A stretch of DNA of 8,758 nt from Clostridiales bacterium. GTDB lineage: Bacteria; Bacillota; Clostridia; Oscillospirales; Acutalibacteraceae. The position numbers and the translations under genes are program-made. This document shows, piece after piece, positions 1-6,114 of the stretch (position 1 is its first letter; each line of letters starts with the position of its first letter). Below the pieces are notes generated by a model. It was not told where the DNA came from. It did no database searches and was given only the letters and a program-made list of their open reading frames with translations. The stretch lies in contig JAJBVC010000122.1 of NCBI GenBank assembly GCA_020860025.1, positions 1 through 8,758 on the forward strand. Direction: 5' to 3'.

Positions 1-60
1 TATGAAGAAAAGAGCTTGATTACGGCATTTATTTTTAAGGTAGATATTGCTAAAAAATAA
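1..60 (+). CDS. Possible 3' end of an unidentified plus-strand gene
   Basis: Frame 1 is open from the left edge for 19 codons and stops at TAA (58-60). The peptide ends in AFIFKVDIAKK. The other two forward frames stop almost at once. If real, the gene is convergent with putP, with 28 bases between the two stop codons. The fragment is too short to assign to a family, and 19 open codons can occur by chance, so this is a weak call that depends on sequence to the left of the window. No clear terminator hairpin is visible in 61-88. Confidence 0.3.
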   Translation, partial: YEEKSLITAFIFKVDIAKK

Positions 61-88
61 ATACCATCAATACAAAGAAAAGAAAATC

Positions 89-1615
89 TTATTGATAGTG
101 CTTGACCGCCTCAAATTCTTCTACAATTTCAGCCTCAGGCTTAGGTGTAAGAAGTGATACGACAACATTCACAACAAGTCCCGTAATGAAAGCCGGAAGA
201 AGCTCATACACATTAAGCACTTCTGAAAGATTTGCAATTACATATTTCCAAACAAATACCATTATACCGCCTGCAAGCATACCTGCAATAGCGCCATATT
301 TGTTTGAACGCTTCCAGAAAAGCGCAAGCAGCATAACAGGCCCGAACGCAGCACCAAAGCCTGCCCATGCAAAAGATACGATACCAAATACTGATGAATC
401 GGGATTCCACGCTATTACAACGCCTATAACCGCTATGAAAATAAGAACGCCACGTGCAACAATCATTTTTGCTTTTTCCGAAAGCTTAAGCTTAAACAGT
501 CCGCCTAAAATATTTTCACTTGCCGCCGATGACGCAGCAAGAAGCTGACTGTCAGACGTTGACATTGTACTTGCAAGAATACCTGCAAGAATAACTCCCG
601 CTATAAGAGCAAAAATAACTCCGTTTTTAGAAAGCAAATCCGACAGAGCAATAATAATAGTTTCGCTGTCGGCAAGAGGTTCAATACCTCCGTTATTGAC
701 TACGCCGAGTCCTACAACACCTATTAAAATTGCAATCGTCATTGAAATAACAACCCAAACGGAAGCAATGCGGCGGGATGTTTTTATTTTATTCGGGTCT
801 TTAATAGCCATAAATCGAAGAAGAATATGTGGCATACCGAAATATCCAAGTCCCCAGGCAAGTGTTGATACAATCGTTAAAGCACCGTAGGAACTGCTCG
901 TATTGCTTTCGGCATTATACGTATTAAACATATCAAAATATCCCGGAAGTGATTTTGCATTTGTTATTACGGCATCCCAGCCGCCTGCCTGAGTTATACC
1001 AAATATAAGAACAATTATCAAAGCGACAGTCATAATTATTGACTGCATAAGGTCGGTAACAGACGCCGCATTAAATCCGCCGAGTGATGTATAACCAACG
1101 ATAACAACAGCGGAAATTATCATCGCAACGTGATAATCAACTCCGAACAATGTTGAAAACAGTTTTCCGCAGGCGGCAAATCCCGACGCCGTATACGGAA
1201 CGAAGAAAACGATTATTACAAGAGCGGCAATAGCCATTAAAATATTTTTCTTCTCCCTGTACCTTAGTGAAAAGAAATCGGGAATTGTAATCGCTTTACA
1301 GTGTGCCGAATAATTACGAAGCCTTTTTGCAACTATAAGCCAATTAAGATATGTACCGACAGCAAGACCCATTGTAGTCCATCCAACGTCTGCAATGCCC
1401 GAAAGATAAGCAAGACCGGGAAGTCCCATCAAAAGATAGCTTGACATATCCGACGCTTCGGCACTCATCGCCGCAACCAAAGGGCCTAACTTTCTGCCGC
1501 CGAGATAAAAGTCGCCGACATTTTTTGTATTCCTTGAAAAAATCAAGCCGACCGAAATAACCGCCAACAAATATACAACAATAGCGATTAAAATACAAAT
1601 TTGTGCACTTGTCAT
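89..1615 (-). CDS. putP: Sodium/proline symporter PutP
   Basis: Encodes a 508-residue integral membrane protein of the sodium:solute symporter (SSS) family that imports proline with Na+. The length and the many hydrophobic segments fit the 13-helix PutP fold. The second helix carries SAEASDMSSYLLMGLPG (from about residue 51). This corresponds to the E. coli PutP region whose Asp-Met-Ser is implicated in Na+ and proline binding; here the residues are D56, M57 and S58. A second signature, TMSTSDSQLLAASSAASENI, is the conserved Ser/Thr-rich helix that also contributes to the Na+ site. The C-terminal tail is short and acidic. The ATG at 1615-1613 follows AGGAGGAC at 1628-1621, a strong ribosome site 7 bases away. 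A promoter just after the abfA stop suggests it is transcribed on its own. Proline specificity is inferred from similarity; a related SSS substrate is possible. Confidence 0.93.
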   Translation of the reverse strand: MTSAQICILIAIVVYLLAVISVGLIFSRNTKNVGDFYLGGRKLGPLVAAMSAEASDMSSYLLMGLPGLAYLSGIADVGWTTMGLAVGTYLNWLIVAKRLRNYSAHCKAITIPDFFSLRYREKKNILMAIAALVIIVFFVPYTASGFAACGKLFSTLFGVDYHVAMIISAVVIVGYTSLGGFNAASVTDLMQSIIMTVALIIVLIFGITQAGGWDAVITNAKSLPGYFDMFNTYNAESNTSSSYGALTIVSTLAWGLGYFGMPHILLRFMAIKDPNKIKTSRRIASVWVVISMTIAILIGVVGLGVVNNGGIEPLADSETIIIALSDLLSKNGVIFALIAGVILAGILASTMSTSDSQLLAASSAASENILGGLFKLKLSEKAKMIVARGVLIFIAVIGVVIAWNPDSSVFGIVSFAWAGFGAAFGPVMLLALFWKRSNKYGAIAGMLAGGIMVFVWKYVIANLSEVLNVYELLPAFITGLVVNVVVSLLTPKPEAEIVEEFEAVKHYQ

Positions 1616-1640
1616 TATATGTCCTCCTCAAAAATCATAA

Positions 1641-1693
1641 AAAATAACGGTACCATAAAGGCTAATGACATTCGCTTATGGCACCATTATTTT
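1641..1693 (-). terminator. Long hairpin between abfA and putP (abfA terminator or putP leader element)
   Basis: On the minus strand GGTGCCATAA pairs with TTATGGTACC (one mismatch). The stem extends outward through AATAA/TTATT-type pairs (1641-1647 with 1687-1693), about 17 pairs with two mismatches, and is followed by TTATTTTTTATG. It has the form of a Rho-independent terminator for abfA. However, the putative putP promoter overlaps its upstream arm, so the putP transcript would begin inside the structure. It could therefore also act as an operator or a 5' mRNA hairpin. Confidence 0.6.
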
Positions 1694-1717
1694 AACATAT
1701 TAAATTGTTGCTGTAAA
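1689..1717 (-). promoter_or_regulatory. Sigma-A-type promoter for putP
   Basis: On the minus strand the -35 box TTTACA (1717-1712) is followed after exactly 17 bases by TAAAAT (1694-1689). A TGT just before it gives an extended -10 (TGnTAAAAT). It lies directly after the abfA stop codon and about 75 bases before the putP start. The predicted transcription start, near 1682, falls in the upstream arm of the hairpin at 1641-1693. Confidence 0.65.
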
Positions 1718-1720
1718 GAG

Positions 1721-3214
1721 TTAAGACTTTCTCAGTCTTATTACGTTCCAACTAAACGGCTTAATATTAACAGTCAGATTACCCGAATCCATAACCGGAA
1801 GTTCGTTTTTATGCGGCTTAACAAAAGGATTATCAAATCCGTTAACATCATTTTTGTCATAGCCGTCCATTGAAATAAACTCAAATGGCTTATAGCCCGA
1901 AAAGTCCATAAGGTTAATATCCAAAATGGCATCATCGTCCATTGACTTATTAACGCAGAAAATTGTCATCTCTTCATTTTCCTCATCATATGAGGCGATA
2001 GAATCAATATACGGAACGTCTGTAAACTCTTTGCAATCGTATTTAGGACAGGAAATAATCGGATTAAGCGCAACACCACGTCCAAAATTGCTTACATGCT
2101 CGAACGGATAGAAAATAGTTTGCTTAAATATACCGCCGCCTGTTTTTGTAAATATTGGAGCAATTACATTAACAAGCTGTGCAAGACAGGCTATTTTAAT
2201 TCTGTCTGCGTGGCGAAGAAATGTAATAAGCATTGAACCGACAAGTAATGCGTCCTCAAAATTATAAATATCCTCAAGTCTTGGCGGAGCCATTGACCAG
2301 CGTTCATACGGCGCATTATCCGAATGATACCAAACATTCCACTCATCAAATGAAAGATTGATTGTTTTTTTAGACCTTTTCTTAGCCTTTATGTAATCAC
2401 AAACACAAATAACAGTATATATAAATTCCTCAAGTTCAAGCGTTCTTGCCAAAAATGACGGCGTATCATCATCCGGATTACCGTAATACTGATGAAGTGA
2501 AACGTAGTCAATACTGTCATATGCAATGTCAAGTGATGTTGCTTCCCACTCGCCGAATGTAGGTGAATTACGGCTTGAAGAACCGCAAAGTACAGTTTCT
2601 ATAGAACCGTCAGTCCATTTCATTAGCTTAGACGCTTCAAGCGCTGTACGTCCATATTCAGTAGCTGTTTTAGCACCCATTTGCCATCTGCCGTCCATCT
2701 CATTTCCAAGGCACCACAGCTTAACATTCCACGGCTCGTCATATCCGTGAGCTTTTCTTAAATCAGCCCACGCCGAACCGTCTTTATGATTTACATACTC
2801 AACAAGATTACGTGCTTCCTCAGCCCCTCTTGTACCGAGATTGACAGCCATCATACACTCGGTATTTGCTTTTTTGCACCACTTCATAAACTCATTTGTG
2901 CCAAAATAATTCGGCTCGGTCGTTCCCCACGCCAAATCAAGACGTTTGGGCCTGTTTTCTACAGCACCTACTCCGTCCTCCCAGTTATAGCCGGAAACAA
3001 AATTTCCGCCCGGATAACGAACTATCGGTACGTTAAGTTCTTTTACCATATCAATAACGTCCGTACGAAATCCGTCCTCATCGGCTGTAGCGTGGTCAGG
3101 CTCGTAAATACCGCCGTATACCGCCCTTCCGAGATGCTCAATAAACGAACCATAGATTCGTTTATCAATCTCCCCTACTTTAAATTCCTTAGCAAGTGTA
3201 ATTTTTGCTTTCAT
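1721..3214 (-). CDS. abfA: GH51 alpha-L-arabinofuranosidase, cytoplasmic
   Basis: A 497-residue glycoside hydrolase of family 51 that removes terminal alpha-L-arabinofuranosyl groups from arabino-oligosaccharides, feeding L-arabinose catabolism. The N terminus (KRIYGSFIEHLGRAVYGGIYEP) is the family signature. The acid/base Glu sits in WCLGNEMDG (E172) and the nucleophile Glu in SFDEWNVWYH (E291). RYPGGNFVSGYNWEDG (near residue 67) forms part of the sugar site. A catalytic (beta/alpha)8 barrel is followed by a beta-sandwich C terminus, and the length is usual. There is no signal peptide, so it acts inside the cell on imported oligosaccharides. Two in-frame ATGs compete, at 3220 and 3214. The AAAGG at 3227-3223 is only 2 bases from the first and 8 from the second, so I chose 3214. 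No arabinose transport or catabolic genes are next to it. Confidence 0.95.
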   Translation of the reverse strand: MKAKITLAKEFKVGEIDKRIYGSFIEHLGRAVYGGIYEPDHATADEDGFRTDVIDMVKELNVPIVRYPGGNFVSGYNWEDGVGAVENRPKRLDLAWGTTEPNYFGTNEFMKWCKKANTECMMAVNLGTRGAEEARNLVEYVNHKDGSAWADLRKAHGYDEPWNVKLWCLGNEMDGRWQMGAKTATEYGRTALEASKLMKWTDGSIETVLCGSSSRNSPTFGEWEATSLDIAYDSIDYVSLHQYYGNPDDDTPSFLARTLELEEFIYTVICVCDYIKAKKRSKKTINLSFDEWNVWYHSDNAPYERWSMAPPRLEDIYNFEDALLVGSMLITFLRHADRIKIACLAQLVNVIAPIFTKTGGGIFKQTIFYPFEHVSNFGRGVALNPIISCPKYDCKEFTDVPYIDSIASYDEENEEMTIFCVNKSMDDDAILDINLMDFSGYKPFEFISMDGYDKNDVNGFDNPFVKPHKNELPVMDSGNLTVNIKPFSWNVIRLRKS

Positions 3215-3247
3215 ATTCATTGCCTTTCTGCTACAAATTAAATTTTG

Positions 3248-3285
3248 ATACGCCCTATTGTAGCCGGATAAAGCGTATATAAAAA
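3248..3285 (-). promoter_or_regulatory. Candidate abfA promoter flanked by an ATACGC/GCGTAT dyad
   Basis: On the minus strand TACAAT (3262-3257) is a fair -10 box, with a weak T-rich -35 (TTTTTA) 17 bases upstream. The -10 lies between ATACGC (3278-3273) and its perfect inverted copy GCGTAT (3253-3248). An inverted repeat around a promoter may be an operator for a sugar-responsive repressor. It does not match the AraR consensus that I know. The promoter is placed mainly by position and the -10. Confidence 0.35.
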
Positions 3286-3292
3286 TTAAGCC

Positions 3293-3326
3293 TCTTCAAA
3301 ATTATGCCATCGGCAAATTTTGAGGA
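3293..3326 (-). terminator. Terminator-like hairpin after the rubredoxin gene
   Basis: On the minus strand CAAAATTTGCC pairs with GGCATAATTTTG (one bulged A) around a 3-base loop, extended at the base by TCCT/AGGA-type pairs including a wobble. About 15 pairs end only a few bases after the stop codon. The following sequence reaches a T run (TTAATTTTTATAT) after about 6 bases, so the U tract is imperfect. It probably ends the dut–exporter–rubredoxin operon before abfA. Confidence 0.5.
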
Positions 3327-3334
3327 CACATAAT

Positions 3335-3937
3335 CTATAACGGCTCAAAATCAGCTGCGCCGTGTTTGCAAATTGGACAAACAAAATCATCGGGCAATTC
3401 ATCGCCCTCGTAAACATATCCGCAAATTTTACAGACAAAGCCTTTTTTCTTTTCCGTCTGAGGCTTTGGCTTAATATTGTCAAAATAATACTCGTAGGTA
3501 ACGCTTTTTTCATCGGAAAGAACTTTCGCCTCGGTAACATCAGCTATAAAAATAGTATGAGTTGAGCAGTCCACAACGTCAATAACATTTGCCGATATAA
3601 AAGCGTTTGTAAATTTTTCAAGATAAACAATACCGTTTTCACTTCTCGGCATACTGCTGCCTAATATTTTATCGGCATCTCTTCCGCTTTGAAATCCGTA
3701 ATGCTCAAACACGGCAAAAGGAGTGCTTTGTGTTAAAACGCTGACATTAAACTGCTTTGTTTTCATAATCATATCGTGAGTATAATTTGATTTATTGACA
3801 GTAACCGAAATACGAAGGGGACTGCTCGTCACCTGACTGACAGTATTAACGACACAGCCGTTATCCTTTTCACCGTCCCTGCCTGTTAAAATAAACAGTC
3901 CGTAGCTTAATTTGAACAATGCGCTGTTTTCAATCAT
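3335..3937 (-). CDS. hrb: High-molecular-weight rubredoxin (flavin reductase domain fused to rubredoxin)
   Basis: A 200-residue cytoplasmic redox protein. Residues 1 to about 155 look like an FMN-binding flavin reductase domain (SYGLFILTGRDGEKDNGCVVNT at the start, then SPLRISVTVNKSNYTHDMI). Residues 167-200 form a rubredoxin domain with an iron site of C169, C172, C187 and C190 (CKICGYVYEG ... CPIC). A charged linker (KPKPQTEKKKG) joins them. The same architecture in Moorella Hrb passes electrons from NAD(P)H to the flavodiiron protein FprA for NO or O2 reduction. That partner is not in this window. The rubredoxin domain is the short type, lacking the GDP/GIxPGT segment of classical rubredoxins. 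The ATG immediately follows the exporter's TGA with no gap, and AAAGGTG (3950-3944) lies 6 bases before it, so translation is probably coupled. Confidence 0.88.
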   Translation of the reverse strand: MIENSALFKLSYGLFILTGRDGEKDNGCVVNTVSQVTSSPLRISVTVNKSNYTHDMIMKTKQFNVSVLTQSTPFAVFEHYGFQSGRDADKILGSSMPRSENGIVYLEKFTNAFISANVIDVVDCSTHTIFIADVTEAKVLSDEKSVTYEYYFDNIKPKPQTEKKKGFVCKICGYVYEGDELPDDFVCPICKHGAADFEPL

Positions 3938-4873
3938 TCAGTTCACCTTTTCCTTTTTATTTACAATAAATATTCCTATGCAGACAAGAAGCAGAGATAA
4001 AACTGTCTGTACGCCTGATTGCGCAAGCCGCTCGCCTAAAAGAAGCGCTGACAGCAGACATCCGAACACCGGCGTCATAAAGCTGAAAACGGCAATTTTT
4101 GAAACGCTGTTATATTTAAGCAAAATGCCCCAAAGCGTGTAAGCAACCGCCGAAAGCAGTGCAAGATATGCCATAATCAGCACAGCCTTTACGCTTACCG
4201 TACCAAAATGACCGCCAAACGCAGTACCGACGGCAATCATTACAATACCGCCCAAAACAAACTGAAATCCGCTTAGCGTTACAGGATTTTCATTTGCGGA
4301 AAATCGCTTAATAAGAACTGACGAAACCGCATAAGAGAGAGCCGACAACAAAATAAAGCCTTCCCCTAAGAATGATATTCCCGTGCTTTCTCCCGTACCG
4401 CTAAGATTTATAACGACAACTCCGGCAAATCCGAGCAGACAGCCGATAAGCTTTGAAAATGTAAAACGCTCCTGTCTTACTATAAGACAAGCAATTATTA
4501 CCGAAAAGAACACGCTCGTACTGTCAAGTATTGAGCTTTTTGTTCCTGTCGTTCGTGCAAGCCCTATGTAGAAAAACAAATACTGCAAAATTGTTTGAAA
4601 AATTGCAAGCACACAGATTTTACTAATGCTCGCCTTTTTCGGAATCAGCGGTTTTTTAGATAACATACTGCCAAAAAGCAATGTTAATAAACCGGCAAAT
4701 GTAAAGCGAACTCCGGCAAACAATATTTGCGAAAAATAATCACCGCTGTCAATTTTTAAAGCGGAATAGCCGATTTTAATTACAGGAAAAGCGCTGCCCC
4801 ATAACGCACAACATATTGTTGCAAGAATACAAACAACCACGGGCTTTTTTACTGTATTTTCAAGTCGTGACAT
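3938..4873 (-). CDS. EamA/DMT-family transporter
   Basis: A 311-residue membrane protein of the drug/metabolite transporter superfamily, expected to have ten helices from two EamA repeats (about residues 12-150 and 165-305). The first helix carries CALWGSAFPVIKIGYSAL, the WGxxF...K pattern seen at the start of EamA proteins. The second repeat ends in VFGCLLSALLLGERL followed by a last helix and a basic tail (NKKEKVN). Members export amino acids, nucleobases, sugars or other small molecules; the substrate here cannot be read from sequence. Its ATG shares one base with the dut stop (TAATG) and no Shine-Dalgarno sequence lies at normal distance, the nearest GGAGG being about 20 bases away inside dut. 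Translation therefore probably depends on ribosomes ending dut. It is the middle gene of the dut operon. Confidence 0.88.
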   Translation of the reverse strand: MSRLENTVKKPVVVCILATICCALWGSAFPVIKIGYSALKIDSGDYFSQILFAGVRFTFAGLLTLLFGSMLSKKPLIPKKASISKICVLAIFQTILQYLFFYIGLARTTGTKSSILDSTSVFFSVIIACLIVRQERFTFSKLIGCLLGFAGVVVINLSGTGESTGISFLGEGFILLSALSYAVSSVLIKRFSANENPVTLSGFQFVLGGIVMIAVGTAFGGHFGTVSVKAVLIMAYLALLSAVAYTLWGILLKYNSVSKIAVFSFMTPVFGCLLSALLLGERLAQSGVQTVLSLLLVCIGIFIVNKKEKVN

Positions 4874-5391
4874 TATTTTGTAGTAGAACCGAATCCTCCG
4901 TCACGTACCCCGTCGGCGTCATCGTCAACAGTAATTCCGAATTGAGTGAAGATTCCCTGGGCAAAGCCGTCGCCTGCACCGACAACAGCTGTATGCCCGT
5001 CATCGTGAGCGTCACAGCTTATTTTAATCATAATATGCCCCTCATTTGAGGAATTATAATAATCAGAATCAATTATTCCTACAGTATTGTCAAGCTGACA
5101 TCTGTGTTTAAATCCAAGACCCGAACGTGGATAAATTGAAAGCACCCAGCCCTCGTCAATTTTCGCCCTGATTCCTGTTGGCACAAGAGTTGATTTACCC
5201 TTTTCAAATACCACCTCGTCAGGTGCATAAAAATCATATCCGGCAGAGCCGACAGTCGCTCTTTTCGGCATTTTTATACTGTCATAAACAGCACGTACAT
5301 CATCGGTATTGGGAAAATTTTTCATCCAGTCAGCCTCGAACTGCTCAAATGACACCTTTTCAAATACGGCAATTTTTTTAATATTACTCAT
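4873..5391 (-). CDS. dut: Deoxyuridine 5'-triphosphate nucleotidohydrolase (dUTPase)
   Basis: A 172-residue trimeric-type dUTPase that splits dUTP to dUMP and pyrophosphate, keeping uracil out of DNA and supplying dUMP for dTMP synthesis. The motifs appear in order: motif 1 AGYDFYA (residues 50-56), motif 2 PRSGLGFKH (88-96), motif 3 VGIIDSDYY with the catalytic-type Asp D108, motif 4 FAQGIFTQFGI (143-153), and the C-terminal motif 5 GGFGSTTK, which closes over the active site. About 20 extra N-terminal residues and a longer loop after motif 3 (NSSNEGH) distinguish it from the E. coli enzyme. An in-frame ATG at 5460 would overlap the promoter. The ATG at 5391 follows GGAGG (5403-5399) by 7 bases and is the better start. 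It is the first gene of a three-gene operon. Confidence 0.93.
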   Translation of the reverse strand: MSNIKKIAVFEKVSFEQFEADWMKNFPNTDDVRAVYDSIKMPKRATVGSAGYDFYAPDEVVFEKGKSTLVPTGIRAKIDEGWVLSIYPRSGLGFKHRCQLDNTVGIIDSDYYNSSNEGHIMIKISCDAHDDGHTAVVGAGDGFAQGIFTQFGITVDDDADGVRDGGFGSTTK

Positions 5392-5419
5392 TAAACTACC
5401 TCCGTAACAATTTAAAATT

Positions 5420-5448
5420 ATTCTACCATAATTAAAAAAATAAAACAA
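5420..5448 (-). promoter_or_regulatory. Sigma-A-type promoter for the dut operon
   Basis: On the minus strand TTGTTT (5448-5443) and TAGAAT (5425-5420) are separated by 17 bases. A TGG immediately before the -10 gives an extended -10 (TGnTAGAAT). The predicted start lies about 20 bases before the dut ribosome site. The -35 box is formed by the downstream arm of the mazF terminator hairpin, and the spacer contains that terminator's T tract. Confidence 0.65.
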
Positions 5449-5474
5449 CCAATAAGGCAAACTTATTAGTTGTT
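5431..5474 (-). terminator. Rho-independent terminator of mazF
   Basis: On the minus strand AACAACtAATAAG pairs with CTTATTgGTTGTT around the loop TTTGC: 12 pairs and one internal mismatch (5474-5444). It is followed directly by TTATTTTTTT (to about 5432). The stem is AT-rich but well formed, and the T tract is strong. It lies about 90 bases after the mazF stop. Confidence 0.65.
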
Positions 5475-5480
5475 ATTTTT

Positions 5481-5508
5481 GCACAAAAAGATTGTTTGAT
5501 TTTTGTGC
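5481..5508. repeat. Perfect 9-bp inverted repeat between mazF and dut
   Basis: GCACAAAAA (5481-5489) and TTTTTGTGC (5500-5508) are perfect inverted copies around a 10-base AT-rich loop. There is no T tract after it on either strand comparable to the neighbouring terminator, so it may be an auxiliary hairpin in the mazF 3' region or a protein-binding site upstream of the dut promoter (about 33 bases from the -35). Confidence 0.5.
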
Positions 5509-5565
5509 ATTAAGCTGTAAGGCAAAATAATTTTAAAATTTGTCGGCAGCAAGTCTATTATTTGA

Positions 5566-5907
5566 TTACAAGCCGAAGCTAACGCTCAAAGCCTGATTGA
5601 CCTTACCCATAGAATCCGTATCAAGACTGCCCATTTTTTCTTTAAGTCTGCGTTTATCTATAGTTCTCACCTGTTCAAGCAGAACAATACTGTCTTTAGC
5701 AAGACCGCAGTTACGTGCGTCAACCTCAATATGTGTGGGAAGATTGTTTTTGTCACGCTGTGAGGTTATTGCCGCCGCAATTACTGTAGGGGAAAATTTG
5801 TTTCCGACATCGTTTTGAACAATCAGTACAGGACGGACACCGCCTTGCTCCGAGCCGACTACAGGACTTAAATCAGCATAGTATATTTCGCCTCGTTTAA
5901 TCAGCAT
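5566..5907 (-). CDS. mazF: MazF/PemK-family endoribonuclease toxin, without adjacent antitoxin
   Basis: A 113-residue MazF-type ribosome-independent mRNA interferase, close in pattern to Bacillus EndoA (NdoA). RRGEIYYADLSP-like N-terminal strand (here KRGEIYYADLSPVVGSEQGGVRPVLIVQND) and SPTVIAAAITS are family signatures. The catalytic pair known from Bacillus MazF, Arg25 and Thr48, is present at the same positions (R25 in GGVRP, T48 in AAITS), so it should be active. The usual ndoAI/mazE antitoxin gene would lie just upstream, but only about 200 non-coding bases separate it from the divergent cotJA. The start at 5907 has AAGGTGAT (5918-5911) about 5 bases away. A mini-ORF stop codon overlaps the start (TAATG). 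Cleavage specificity cannot be predicted from sequence alone. Confidence 0.93.
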   Translation of the reverse strand: MLIKRGEIYYADLSPVVGSEQGGVRPVLIVQNDVGNKFSPTVIAAAITSQRDKNNLPTHIEVDARNCGLAKDSIVLLEQVRTIDKRRLKEKMGSLDTDSMGKVNQALSVSFGL

Positions 5908-5954
5908 TATATCACCTTCATTACGTTCTTCCTTTATATCATTACCACTTCCTT
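5907..5954 (-). promoter_or_regulatory. mazF leader with two Shine-Dalgarno/mini-ORF units
   Basis: Reading the minus strand, AAGGAAG occurs at 5954-5948 and again at 5934-5928, each followed 2-3 bases later by GTAATGA. The first ATG opens a two-codon ORF (ATG ATA TAA, 5942-5934). The second opens a four-codon ORF (ATG AAG GTG ATA TAA, 5921-5907), whose stop overlaps the mazF start by one base. The two units are an imperfect tandem duplication that could modulate mazF translation by coupling; this role is inference. Confidence 0.4.
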
Positions 5955-5978
5955 ACTGTTTTAAACATCACACATTCC

Positions 5979-6006
5979 ATTATATGTAAAAATTTTTTAT
6001 TGTCGC
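5979..6006 (-). promoter_or_regulatory. Promoter for mazF
   Basis: On the minus strand a perfect -10 TATAAT (5984-5979) lies 16 bases after GCGACA (6006-6001), which matches the -35 consensus at 4 of 6 positions. The predicted start near 5972 gives a leader of about 65 bases containing the two mini-ORFs. The spacer is almost pure A/T. Confidence 0.55.
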
Positions 6007-6042
6007 TAACAAAAAGCAAATGTTTTCATAGAATGAATTACA

Positions 6043-6071
6043 GGCATTTTTTATGCGTGGAAACGTAATAT
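6043..6071 (+). promoter_or_regulatory. Candidate sporulation (sigma-E-like) promoter for cotJAB
   Basis: GGCATTTT (6043-6050) and CGTAATAT (6064-6071), separated by 13 bases, loosely resemble the sigma-E -35 (ATATT-type) and -10 (CATACAnT) boxes. The cotJ operon of B. subtilis is transcribed by mother-cell sigma-E. The match is imperfect and the spacer one base short, so this is a guess guided by the genes. Confidence 0.35.
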
Positions 6072-6114
6072 AAATTACTATTGCCAATGCTCATTTATGA
6101 AAGGAGAACAAATA

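Noticed and set aside
102..548. A 148-codon plus-strand open frame opposite putP
   Set aside because: It is fully antisense to a clear PutP gene, has Ser/Thr/Pro-rich low-sense composition and no ribosome site; an antisense shadow.
2786..3241. A 151-codon plus-strand open frame opposite the start of abfA
   Set aside because: It lies antisense to the conserved N terminus of the GH51 enzyme and shows no recognisable family or Shine-Dalgarno sequence.
5392..5460. Upstream ATG extending dut by 23 codons
   Set aside because: The extension overlaps the dut promoter and the T tract of the mazF terminator, and the ATG at 5391 has an ideal GGAGG.
6097..6114. Upstream ATG extending cotJA by 6 codons
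   Set aside because: Those codons contain the AAAGGAG ribosome site for the ATG at 6115.
5908..6114. A hidden mazE/ndoAI antitoxin gene upstream of mazF
   Set aside because: Only two- and four-codon ORFs precede mazF on its strand, and the promoter lies within 100 bases of its start.
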